A program made the position numbers and the translations under genes. Shown here in pieces: positions 33,561 through 42,602 of a stretch of 64,000 bases of DNA (position 1 is its first letter; every line of letters begins with the position of its first letter). The stretch comes from Undaria pinnatifida (lineage: Eukaryota > Sar > Phaeophyceae > Laminariales > Alariaceae). The notes under the pieces were generated by a model. It did not search any database and was not told the origin of the DNA. It saw only the letters and a program-made list of their open reading frames with translations. The stretch spans positions 3,499,671-3,563,670 of the forward strand of contig JABAKD010000003.1 in the NCBI GenBank assembly GCA_012845835.1, written 5' to 3'.

Positions 33561-34384
33561 GGGCCACGTATGTGCGACTTTTTCTGTCGTATCTCATTCC
33601 TACTGTAACGTTTTGTCGCATGTGTATTGCAGTCCGATAAAACATTCAGTAGGCCGTAATATTTACGAGATGGGTACGGAAACGGTTGCTTATCGGCTAG
33701 GATCCGGCCCACTGTGTATTTTCACGCATACGTAGTGCAGTTTTGACATCTTTCTCGTTAATTTGTTTTGGTCGGTTCCATCGTTTTCGTAACCTTGTGT
33801 CGTCTCCGTCGCTCGCTGGTTCCTTTGTTTACACCGCGCGAACCAGGCACGTCGAGCGGATTATATGCAATCAATTGATGTCAAAAGGCAAAGTCAAGTT
33901 TAGTCTGTTAAACGAAACAGAACCCACCGATTTCGAGGCGGACCTCTCCGCGCAAGATGAAAATAAGAGCAGCGATCCTTGTCCAAAACCTCAAGATACA
34001 AGGGCCGCATGATGCGACAGAAAGGAGGTGAGCTTCTGTCCACTCGTAGCAACAGCCAACATACAGGGCATGTTCAATTATTGCTTGGTTTCTATCGCCG
34101 AGGACGCATCTACTTTGTCAGATGTGGAACATGAGTTATAAGTGCACGCGGTTTCGTGATATTGCTGCTATCTTGTGTTGACTACGGTGCGTTATCAATT
34201 CCCTAGACTCTCGTAAGACGTGGCAACATCTCCTTGTCCCGCTCGCTGACAGCAGTAGCTGCGACTTACATTTGACATTGTTTATCATTTTCCCTTCTTA
34301 TTTGGTGCACCCTTCTCCGTCACAGCGTACTACTGCCAGGGTGCCATTCGTCTGCTATCTTCGTTTATCGGCCCCTCGTCATAG
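33561..34384. other. No gene assigned; possible Helitron continuation
   Basis: 33743-34012 has an 89-residue frame with an acidic, polar C-terminus and no known domain. 34017-34384 is without a supported frame. Helitron remains may extend here, but no helicase motif (Walker A GxxGxGKS/T) was found. Confidence 0.35.
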
Positions 34385-34413
34385 TGAGCGGCCATCCTCG
34401 GCATCATCTGTGC

Positions 34414-35046
34414 ATGATACTTACTAGTGGCATCTGCTGCGAAGCGCTGCGTGCCCAACTCGACGCCACCGTACCGTGCAATCACATCTTCCATCACTGT
34501 TGCGTCGAAGACGTACTTCGACACGCAAGATACATTGCGTCATCTGGCCGTGATGCGGTCGACTGCTTGCTGTGTGGTTCACCGGCCATCGTTTCTTTCC
34601 TGCCGACGTTCGGCTACGTCAGCGACGACAAGCCATGCCCTTGTCAAGTGCAAGCTGCGCATGCCGAGGGCGGCGGTGGCAACGAAGATTATGGTGGTCT
34701 TTCGAAACAGTGGCACATGTTTGCACACCGTCAAGATGTTCGCTGTGGCTCCACCGTTATGCAGGCTCTACAGGAAGACGTTGCCCGGCTTGCGTACGTT
34801 TCTTTCATTCCTCGTCGCGGGCGGGGGTACTGGGTCCGCCTACTCAGGCTGATTACGGCGCCTGAACTGCTCGAATTGTTCTTCAACGCTAGCTCTGGGA
34901 CACGGTCCGTCTTTGGACGGTGGGCCGCGCTCGTCAACGACGCGATAGAAAAAGAAGACTACGCCAGCGTCGTCGGCGACTTACCTATTTTATTTCGCTG
35001 CCTGCAGGAAACGACCACGAATTCGTCATCCATGACTATAACCTAG
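34414..35046 (+). CDS. RING-like zinc-finger protein, first cysteine apparently lost
   Basis: An open frame without stops for over 200 codons. The first ATG is at 34414. An upstream GTG at 34384 directly follows a TAG, so 34414 is preferred. The N-terminus reads SGICCEALRAQ, then VPCNHIFHHCCVEDVL, then VDCLLCGSPA. That is close to a RING finger (C-x2-C, C-x-H-x-F-H-x2-C, C-x2-C) with metal residues in order. The expected first Cys is Ser (AGT; TGT would be Cys), so one ligand is missing or an upstream exon supplies it. A hydrophobic, charged C-terminal region (about residues 120-210) has no known domain. RING proteins usually act as ubiquitin ligases. It follows Helitron remains and could be a captured gene fragment. 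Confidence 0.5.
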   Translation: MILTSGICCEALRAQLDATVPCNHIFHHCCVEDVLRHARYIASSGRDAVDCLLCGSPAIVSFLPTFGYVSDDKPCPCQVQAAHAEGGGGNEDYGGLSKQWHMFAHRQDVRCGSTVMQALQEDVARLAYVSFIPRRGRGYWVRLLRLITAPELLELFFNASSGTRSVFGRWAALVNDAIEKEDYASVVGDLPILFRCLQETTTNSSSMTIT

Positions 35047-35149
35047 GCCACCTCATCGCCACACCCCGCCCAGCTGTCAACCCCTCATGCGCATCCCTAC
35101 GGTGGCCTCGCAACATGGTAGAGGGATGTACCTGGTACAATATTCGTCC

Positions 35150-35945
35150 TTTTGTCGGAGCACCGCGGCAGTGTCCACGGACCTCCACAACATTCCACGG
35201 CCATGTCCACGGCGTTCTATGGACACCCGCGGACATTCCACGGGCAACTGCCGATCTTCCACGGGTTTCCAAGGACATTCCGCGGGCTTCCACGGAATAC
35301 CGCAGCAAGTAGCGCAACACCGTGGAGGCCCGTGGCACTAGCCATGGCAATATCCACGACAATCTCAACAGCAGCACCCACGGCACACCACGGCATACTG
35401 CAGTCATCGAAAACGTCCACGGAAGCACCCACGGCAACGCCCACGGACACAACCACGGACACGCCTACGGAGACACCCACTGATTTGTCTGTGGAAACGT
35501 CCGCGGACATCCATAGATAGGTCCACGAAAACACCCATGGCAAGACCCGCGCCAAGACTCACGGCCACGGGCCCGGACGGCCGCGGGCATTATTGGTACG
35601 ACGGAGTTTGCCACGGACAGAACCGCGGCGCGTGCTGTGGCAATAGCTTAGGACTCCCGCGTACTTCCAGTGGAAGTCGCTGCGTAGCGGAGGATCGCCG
35701 TGGCAATGGCCGCGGATGGCCGTGGAGATTGCCACGGCAGTTTCCGCGGATTTCCGTTGATTACCATGGTTGGTACGACGGAGTTTGCCACGGAAAGAAC
35801 CGCGGCTACGTGCCGTGGCCACAACCGTGGCGTTTGCCGTGGTGGTGACATGACTCGTGGCACTTGACGCGAAAACCCGGGGATTCCACGGTAGTCCGTG
35901 CCAACACCCAAGGAAGTCCACGGGAATTCCGCGCTCAATGGCGCG
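35150..35945. repeat. CCACGG/CCGCGG-rich low-complexity tract
   Basis: Dozens of ccacgg, ccgcgg and ccgtgg hexamers are spaced irregularly at about 9-18 bp. The strand bias flips: mostly ccacgg from 35160 to 35540, then mixed ccgtgg/gccacgg to 35945. Partial duplicates (gtacgacggagtttgccacgg at 35594-35615 and 35775-35796) show segmental copying. ORFs through it are repeats in translation, not recognised proteins. Confidence 0.8.
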
Positions 35946-36395
35946 GACCTCCGCCAAAAAGTCAAATAATATGCATCCTTGACTTTATGCTACACACTTC
36001 TACTGCCTGGCTATGTAATAATGTTTCAATTATCACTCGGCGGCGTGGTTGTGCTCGTCTTGTGATGACGGCCAAACCTCGACGGGTATGAAGAAAATCA
36101 ATCAGTAAAGCTGAAGATCATTCTTCGCGTACGCGCGTTGCAGACTACCAGGAGTGCTGCATGCTGTGACATTAATTCCCGAGATGTACGGTGGTGGTAG
36201 TTAGTGTCGTTGTCTGTCAAATACGCCGACAGATTCGATTTTTGAGGGGACATTCTTCGTGGTACGCTGCTGCTGTCCATTTTCGCATTTTCATAGGGTG
36301 CTGAATATGATCTGATCTGGTGTTTCTTTCCGGGTGGGAATAATCTGACGGAGGTGATACATCAAATCAGCCGTCGACGCAATGAGTCTGTTTTA
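35946..36395. other. No gene recognised
   Basis: Unique-looking sequence between the hexamer tract and the satellite array. Confidence 0.4.
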
Positions 36396-36610
36396 AAAAA
36401 TAAATACTATAGCTTTTCCATGTACTTTTTCGAACGCACACTGGTGAGGGTCCTTCCAACGCACACTGTGTCGGGCCCGGGGGGGGGGGTTCGGGGGGGG
36501 GCGCGTGGCCCCCCACCGACACTGCTACTAGCATCCAAGCACCGTTCGGCTGCCCTGCCAACCCAGTGCTGGTGGTGCATTTTGGGACACACACACGAAC
36601 ACCAACACAC
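36396..36610 (+). repeat. Satellite edge module with G/C hairpin, plus orientation
   Basis: Starts aaataaatactatagctttt, then cgcacactggtgagggtcc, then tgtgtcgggcccggggggg followed by a G run, a C run and gacactgctactagc. The whole module returns inverted at 38025-38228, and its G/C core twice more at 37829-37867 and 37906-37957. The G and C runs can pair into a very stable hairpin. Confidence 0.8.
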
Positions 36611-39438
36611 TCTACACTGCTAGTCGTAGCATACAAGCACCCTTCGGCTGGCCTGCCAACCCAGCGCTGGTGGTGCATTTTGGGACACACACACGAACAC
36701 CAACACACTCTACACTGCTAGTAGTAGCATACAACCACCCTTCGGCTGGCCTGCCAACCCAGCGCTGGTGGTGCATGCGCTTGAACGTTTGCGCCTCTGC
36801 TGTTCGATCCTGCTACATCACGATGCGGGACAACAAAAAAAACAACAACACAACACACAAACATTTCACTTCGTTGTGCCCTGGGCTGCGGAGAAAAAAA
36901 TCCCTTCCCGAAAAACCCTCCTCGTCCTTGCAAAACCATGAAATTCAAACGGCTGCGATTCAAATCAAACGGCGTGACGAACTACACCCTCGCACGCAAA
37001 CAACCACCTCGTGGGTGCATTTTGGGACACACACACGAACACCAACACACTCTACACTGCTAGTAGTAGCATACAAGCACCCTTCGGCTGGCCTGCCAAC
37101 CCAGCGCTGGTGGTGCATGCGCTGGAACGTTTGCGCCTCTGCTGTTCGATCCTGCTACATCACGATGCGGGACAACAAAAAACAAAACAACACAACACAC
37201 AACAAACATTTCACTTCGTTGTGCCCTGGGCTGCGGACAAAAAAATCCCTTCCCAAAAAACCCTCCTCGTCCTAACAAAACCATAAAATTCAAACGGCTG
37301 CGATTCAAATCAAACGGCGTGACGAAGTGACGAACTACACCCTCGCACGCAAACAACCACCTCGTGGGTGCATTTTGGGACACACACACGAACACCAACA
37401 CACTCTACACTGCTAGTAGTAGCATACAAGCACCCTTCGGCTGGCCTGCCAACCCAGCGCTGGTGGTGCACGCGCTTGAACGTTTGCGCCTCTGCTGTTC
37501 GATCCTGCTACATCACGATGCGGGGCAACAAAAAAACAAAAAAACACAACACACAAACATTTCACTTCGTTGTGCCCTCTGGGCTGCGGACAAAAAAATC
37601 CCTTCCCAAAAAACCCTCCTCGTCCTTACAAACCATAAAATTCAAACGGCTGCGATTCAAATCAAACGGCGTGACGAAGTGACGAACTACACCCTCGCAC
37701 AGGGTGCTTGTATGCTACTACTAGCAGTGTAGAGTGTGTTGGTGTTCGTGTGTGTGTGTCCCAAAATGCACCACCAGCACTGAGTTGGCAGGGCAGCCGA
37801 ACGGTGCTTGGATGCTAGTAGCAGTGTCGGGGGGGGGCGACGCGCCCCCCCCCGAACCCCCCCCCCCGAGGGCAGCCGAACGGTGCTTGGATGCTAGTAG
37901 CAGTGTCGGGGGGGGGGCACGCGCCCCCCCCCGAACCCCCCCCCCCGGGCCCGACACAGTGTGCGTTGGAAGGACCCTCACCAGCAGCCGAAGGGTGCTT
38001 GTATGCTACTAATAGCAGTGTAGAGTGTGTTGGTGTTCGTGTGTGTGTCCCAAAATGCACCACCAGCACTGGGTTGGCAGGGCAGCCGAACGGTGCTTGG
38101 ATGCTAGTAGCAGTGTCGGGGGGGGGCCACGCGCCCCCCCCTGAACCCCCCCCCCCGGGCCCGACACAGTGTGCGTTGGAAGGACCCTCACCAGTGTGCG
38201 TTCGAAAAAGTACATGGAAAAACTATAGTATGTATTTTTAACAAGCACCCTTCGGCTGGCCTGCCAACCCAGCGCTGGTGGTGCATGCGCTTGAACGTTT
38301 GCGCCTCTGCTGTTCGATCCTGCTACATCACGATGCGGGACAACAAAAAACAAAACAACACAACACACAACAAACATTTCACTTCGTTGTGCCCTGGGCT
38401 GCGGAGAAAAAAATCCCTTCCCAAAAAACCCTCCTCGTCCTAACAAAACCATGAAATTCAAACGGCTGCGATTCAAATCAAACGGCGTGACGAAGTGACG
38501 AACTACACCCTCGCACGCAAACAACCACCTCGTGGGTGCATTTTGGGACACACACACGAACACCAACACACTCTACACTGCTAGTAGTAGCATACAAGCA
38601 CCCTTCGGCTGGCCTGCCAACCCAGCGCTGGTGGTGCATGCGCTTGAACGTTTGCGCCTCTGCTGTTCGATCCTGCTACATCACGATGCGGGACAACAAA
38701 AAAAACAACAACACAACACACAAACATTTCACTTCGTTGTGCCCTCTGGGCTGCGGACAAAAAAATCCCTTCCCAAAAAACCCTCCTCGTCCTTACAAAC
38801 CATAAAATTCAAACGGCTGAGATTCAAATCAAACGGCGTGACGAACTACACCCTCGCACGCAAACAACCACCTCGTGGGTGCATTTTGGGACACACACAC
38901 GAACACCAACACACTCTACACTGCTAGTAGTAGCATACAAGCACCCTTCGGCTGGCCTGCCAACCCAGCGCTGGTGGTGCATGCGCTGGAACGTTTGCGC
39001 CTCTGCTGTTCGATCCTGCTACATCACGATGCGGGACAACGAAAAACAAAACAACACAACACACAACAAACGTTTCACTTCGTTGTGCCCTGGGCTGCGG
39101 ACAAAAAAATCCCTTCCTAAAAAACCCTCCTCGTCCTAACAAACCCATAAAATTCAAACGGCTGCGATTCAAATCAAACGGCGCGACGAACACCCTGGCA
39201 CTCAAACGGCGCGACGAACACCCTGGCACGCAAACAACCAGCTCAGTGGTGCATTTTGGGACACACAAACCAACACCAAGACACACTACACTGCTACTTA
39301 GTAACATCCAAGCACCGTTCGGCTGCCCTGCCAACCCAGCGCTGGTGGTGCATGCGCTGGAACGTTTGCGCCTCTGCTGTTCGATCCTGCTACATCACGA
39401 TGCGGGACAACCAACACAACATACAGCAAAAACATTTC
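36560..39438 (+). repeat. Satellite array, about 345-bp units, left part
   Basis: Units contain ttttgggacacacac, ctctacactgctagtag, cttcggctggcctgcc, cgtttgcgcctctgctg, acttcgttgtgccctggg and attcaaacggctgcg. The mark tttgggacac recurs at about 36581, 36678, 37021, 37374, 38542, 38885 and 39255, giving 343, 353, 343 and 370 bp steps plus one short 97-bp subunit. 37705-38228 is inverted relative to the rest. The array breaks at 39438 and resumes at 46730. Unit length is not a multiple of three and the long ORFs here are artefacts. Confidence 0.9.
37705..38228 (-). repeat. Inverted block inside the satellite, three G/C hairpin modules
   Basis: The reverse complement of satellite subunits (gtgtgtcccaaaatgcacc) alternates with modules of G run, acgcg, C run, gaacc and C run at 37829-37867, 37906-37957 and 38117-38166. 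The last module and its flank (tgtgcgttcgaaaaagtac) mirror 36396-36530. Confidence 0.85.
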
Positions 39439-39699
39439 TTTGTTGCAGCTCAAGAGATTCTGGATTATTAGTTTTCGAATGCCGGCGCGTTTTACGGCGG
39501 TGCCCAATGAAAAACCTGCGAAAGCAGAGGCACGCCGCGCAACGCAATACAAAACCCGCCAGGGGGCGCGCCGTGAGTTTTGACCCAAATGATAACTACG
39601 GACCCCCCCCCCAAGCGAAAACTTAATACGTTATCAGGCTAACCCGAAAAACCCCCTGCCCCGCTCCTTCGCTTGCGGGGCTATAACAAAACTCTCACA
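39439..39699 (-). repeat. Split direct repeat B2 (outer 3' end)
   Basis: About 260 bp from tttgttgcagctcaagag to aactctcaca. It matches B1 with about four changes including a C-run length difference. It contains a small hairpin (cccgc, then gcggg) near 39660-39682. Confidence 0.9.
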
Positions 39700-39770
39700 G
39701 CCAACAATCGTCCCGACTTGTTGCGCCCTTATTCCCCCCTCCTCTTGAGCGACAGGGTGGGCGGGCGGGA

Positions 39771-40064
39771 AAGTCGATCAAATCAAGTTGACGCGCTGTC
39801 CTGATCTGCTGCGCTGCTGTAACCAATATACTCCGTCCCCAGCCTCGCAGCCACTGGAGGGTCAACTCTCCCTCTCTCTCCGTGTTCCAGCTCCGCCGCT
39901 CGTGTGGGAGCCCTGATCTCGTCTGCCCCTTGGGCGAGTCTGGGGCAGACACAACGACGTCGGCCTAATTCAAATTTGTATTCTAGTTTGGCCGTTACCC
40001 TACTACCGTTATTCGAATCCCAACCACGCCTCCACAAACTCCGCATTTCTGCGTAAAGCTACAT
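39771..40064 (-). repeat. Split direct repeat A2
   Basis: 294 bp from aagtcgatcaaatcaag to gcgtaaagctacat. It aligns base for base in length with A1 (46436-46729), with about two to three substitutions. Short minus-strand ORFs in both copies are identical because of the repeat, not because of coding selection. Confidence 0.92.
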
Positions 40065-40324
40065 TTTGTTGCAGCTCAAGAGATTCTGGATTATTAGTTT
40101 TCGAATGCCGGCGCGTTTTACGGCGGTGCCCAATGAAAAATCTGCGAAAGCAGAGGCACGCCGCGCAACGCAATACAAAACCCGCCAGGGGGCGCGCCGT
40201 GAGTTTTGACCCAAATGATATCTACGGACCCCCCCCCCAAGCGAAAACTTAATACGTTATCAGGCTAACCCGAAAACCCCCCTGCCCGCTCCTTCGCTTG
40301 CGGGGCTATAACAAAACTCTCACA
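40065..40324 (-). repeat. Split direct repeat B1
   Basis: Starts immediately after A2 with tttgttgcagctcaag and ends aactctcaca, 31 bp before the recombinase stop codon side (40355). Pairs with B2. Confidence 0.9.
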
Positions 40325-40354
40325 CCATGTGGGCAGCCTGAAAAACGACGACCC

Positions 40355-41581
40355 CTACTTCGCTAGGGCCGCAGATACCGAATCGGCGCCTTCTCCGGCC
40401 GCCCGTACGTAAGTCATGAACGCACGGGACTTCCATCTACCTGCGCGTTGTATCTGCAGCTCCGAGATCCCTTGCGCGGCCAACTGGGTTGCCCCCCCGA
40501 TCCTTCCTGAGTGCAACGCATACTGGGCTGGATCTCGACCGCTACTTCCAACCATCAGCCTCAACGCTGCTACCGCTTCCGAACGAGTAAAAACATTCCA
40601 ACCCGAAGGCGTGCGCCTGACGGTGAGCGGGGCCTCCCCTGGGAGTTGGGGGTGGACGTTTAGAAGCTCCAGCAGGGCTTCGAAGGCTCCAGCCGGGCTT
40701 CCTGCGTCCGACGCCGCCCCCGCGACCCTTGTTCTGGTGATCGTGCACCCCTCGCGCTTCTGGTCGCTTTTCGACGCCCGAAAACGCACCTGCACTGCAT
40801 TCGCGCGCGCGCGATTCTCAAACGAGAGTCTTTCTTCTCCAGCGAGGAACGTTAGGGAATTTCGTGTCAAACAAAACTCGGGGTGCACTTTTCCGTCCGC
40901 GTACGCCCACAACTCCGACGCTATACACAGCAGGAAATAGGACAACGTCAGACCCAGCCACATGACAACCCCTTCGTCAACGGTAGTTGTCACTACTCGC
41001 CGCCCTTGCGACAAAATCGACCACGTCAAAGGTAACCGGACGGTCGATTTCTTCGGTGTCATACCGTGCGCCCTGTCAATCCCTTTTCCTACGGCTACGA
41101 TCATACAGTGCGAGGTGGGCAGTTCCCATCCCGTACACATCTTGTGGTAGTATTTGATCGCGGCCAAATACCCCCTGACAGTCAACTGCTGATTGTTATG
41201 CACGAAACACCGGGACGCCATGAATTCCAACACTTCTTCTAGAACCTGATCGGTGTCCCCGAGTTCGTGCAGCCAGGGCCCCTTCCCCTGCAACCTCCTT
41301 TCCTCCACCCAGATCTTCCATTTTCCCCAGTAGTGTTTCTGGGTACTTTCCGCCACGGATCCCCACGCCAGGGTCTCCACCAACCGTACTACCTCTTGCT
41401 TGTTCCCTGCTTCTGCTCGTGCCGCACGGAAGGGAAAACGAGCGGGTGGGATTTTTCGGGGGAGGGGGTCCCGAGGCGTGTCACCGCGGAGGTGGGTCAC
41501 GCGCCGTCCGTGCCGTTTGCATGAGGTTCCATAACAGTTCGTCGTGACTAGTATCGACGCATTCTGATCCAAGCACAACAT
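40355..41581 (-). CDS. Tyrosine recombinase of the DIRS-order element
   Basis: 408 residues from ATG at 41581. Residues about 60-180 form a SAM-like core-binding domain (HYWGKWKIWVEER, then VRGYLAAIKYYHKM). The catalytic domain follows, with H357 and R360 in HSGRIGGAT, W383 in GRWKSRAF and the nucleophile Y391 in FMTYVRA. The segment LLCIASELWAY (I220) lies where the family normally has the first catalytic Arg (R-A-S-E). The codon is ATA, one change from AGA. The enzyme may therefore be inactive. Its job would be to join the circular DNA copy to the target without duplication. The ORF overlaps the RNase H ORF by 101 bp in another frame. Confidence 0.85.
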   Translation of the reverse strand: MLCLDQNASILVTTNCYGTSCKRHGRRVTHLRGDTPRDPLPRKIPPARFPFRAARAEAGNKQEVVRLVETLAWGSVAESTQKHYWGKWKIWVEERRLQGKGPWLHELGDTDQVLEEVLEFMASRCFVHNNQQLTVRGYLAAIKYYHKMCTGWELPTSHCMIVAVGKGIDRAHGMTPKKSTVRLPLTWSILSQGRRVVTTTVDEGVVMWLGLTLSYFLLCIASELWAYADGKVHPEFCLTRNSLTFLAGEERLSFENRARANAVQVRFRASKSDQKREGCTITRTRVAGAASDAGSPAGAFEALLELLNVHPQLPGEAPLTVRRTPSGWNVFTRSEAVAALRLMVGSSGRDPAQYALHSGRIGGATQLAAQGISELQIQRAGRWKSRAFMTYVRAAGEGADSVSAALAK

Positions 41582-42602
41582 TGAAAATCTCTACCCCGTG
41601 CTTCCCAATCGCTCGCTCCGACCAATCGTCCGAGTTGGTGAGTTCCTTAACTTTTCTGCCTACCATGTTGCGGGGCCACCGCGATATCGCATCTGCTAGA
41701 GTGTTTTGGACGCCGGGGATATGCCTAGCGAGGTGGCACCACCGCCCCTTGATTTCAAGGCGGCCGAGCATTCGCATGAGTAGGCCCGCGCGCTTTTCCC
41801 TGGCCCCGCCGCACCGAGAGACCCACGACACTGCCGCCGTGTTGTCGCCACGCATCAGAACCGGGTCCCCGTCGCGCTCGGGCGTGTCCCCTACTAATTT
41901 GAGCATCACCCAGGCCGTCACGACCATCCCGAGCAATTCGAGGAGGTTGATCGTGATCGTACAGGTTTCGTTGAGCTCGGCTTTTCGTTTAAGTTCGGCT
42001 GTCAGTTCTGTGGGTAAATCATAACGCCAGTAAACCTTTTTCTCCACGCAGTACTCCCCGACCGCTTCGAAACTGGCGTCTGATAAGTAATGCCTTTTAG
42101 GGGGGCGTTTCGTGGTCGAGTAGCAAGGGGCGCTGAGCGCTTCTCCGACTTGTAGGAGCTCGTGCTCGATGGCCCACCTCCAGAAGTGAAGGTCTGCGTG
42201 AAACTCTCGACCCAGGGTCACAATACCGTTCTGACGCCTTTGGTCCTGCGAGTCATGGAGGCCCGTCAGGCGTAAGAGCCTCCATACGAAATATCTGCCT
42301 GCTCTGACTACGTACGTGAGGTTCCATAACTTTCCCGCGATACTAAGGACTTCTTTAACTGTTGCGCACCTCCTGCTCGAGGGCCACTGGTCGAGCAACA
42401 GTCTCCTAATTGCCTCGGTTTTCTCGCGCGGGTAGGAAATACGTAGGGTATGCGAGTTTACAGTGAAACCTAGCGCGTCTATCTTGGTGTCCCAATCCGT
42501 GCTCTTTTTAGGCGCAAGGATCGGGGTTGCTCCGTCTTCGCCTCGTCCGAACAGGCGCACGTGGTCGGACGCTAATGAGGTGGACGCTGTAAGGGCAGTC
42601 AT
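41481..42602 (-). CDS. RT C-terminal part and RNase H of the DIRS-order element
   Basis: 373 residues. The first about 60 (ASDHVRLFG, then KIDALGFTVN) belong to the RT thumb side, after the catalytic box that is encoded in the previous frame. RNase H acidic residues appear in order: D in YLSDASFEAVG (about residue 173), E in INLLELLGMV (about 222), D in VLMRGDNTAAVSW (about 256) and D in NTLADAISRW (about 311). The enzyme would degrade the RNA strand during reverse transcription. The start ATG at 42602 is only the first Met after a stop in this frame. The true product should be continuous with 42508-44091, so a one-base shift lies near 42600-42640. It overlaps the recombinase ORF. Confidence 0.8.
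   Translation of the reverse strand: MTALTASTSLASDHVRLFGRGEDGATPILAPKKSTDWDTKIDALGFTVNSHTLRISYPREKTEAIRRLLLDQWPSSRRCATVKEVLSIAGKLWNLTYVVRAGRYFVWRLLRLTGLHDSQDQRRQNGIVTLGREFHADLHFWRWAIEHELLQVGEALSAPCYSTTKRPPKRHYLSDASFEAVGEYCVEKKVYWRYDLPTELTAELKRKAELNETCTITINLLELLGMVVTAWVMLKLVGDTPERDGDPVLMRGDNTAAVSWVSRCGGAREKRAGLLMRMLGRLEIKGRWCHLARHIPGVQNTLADAISRWPRNMVGRKVKELTNSDDWSERAIGKHGVEIFNVVLGSECVDTSHDELLWNLMQTARTARDPPPR

Noticed and set aside
36470-36523. G-run/C-run hairpins as transcription terminators
   Set aside because: Bacterial-type terminators make no sense in this context, and the modules are parts of a satellite.
36670-39626. Many 80-200-residue ORFs with shared peptides at 36.6-39.6 kb
   Set aside because: They are products of the roughly 345-bp satellite. 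The unit length varies and is not a constant multiple of three, and peptides shift frame from unit to unit.
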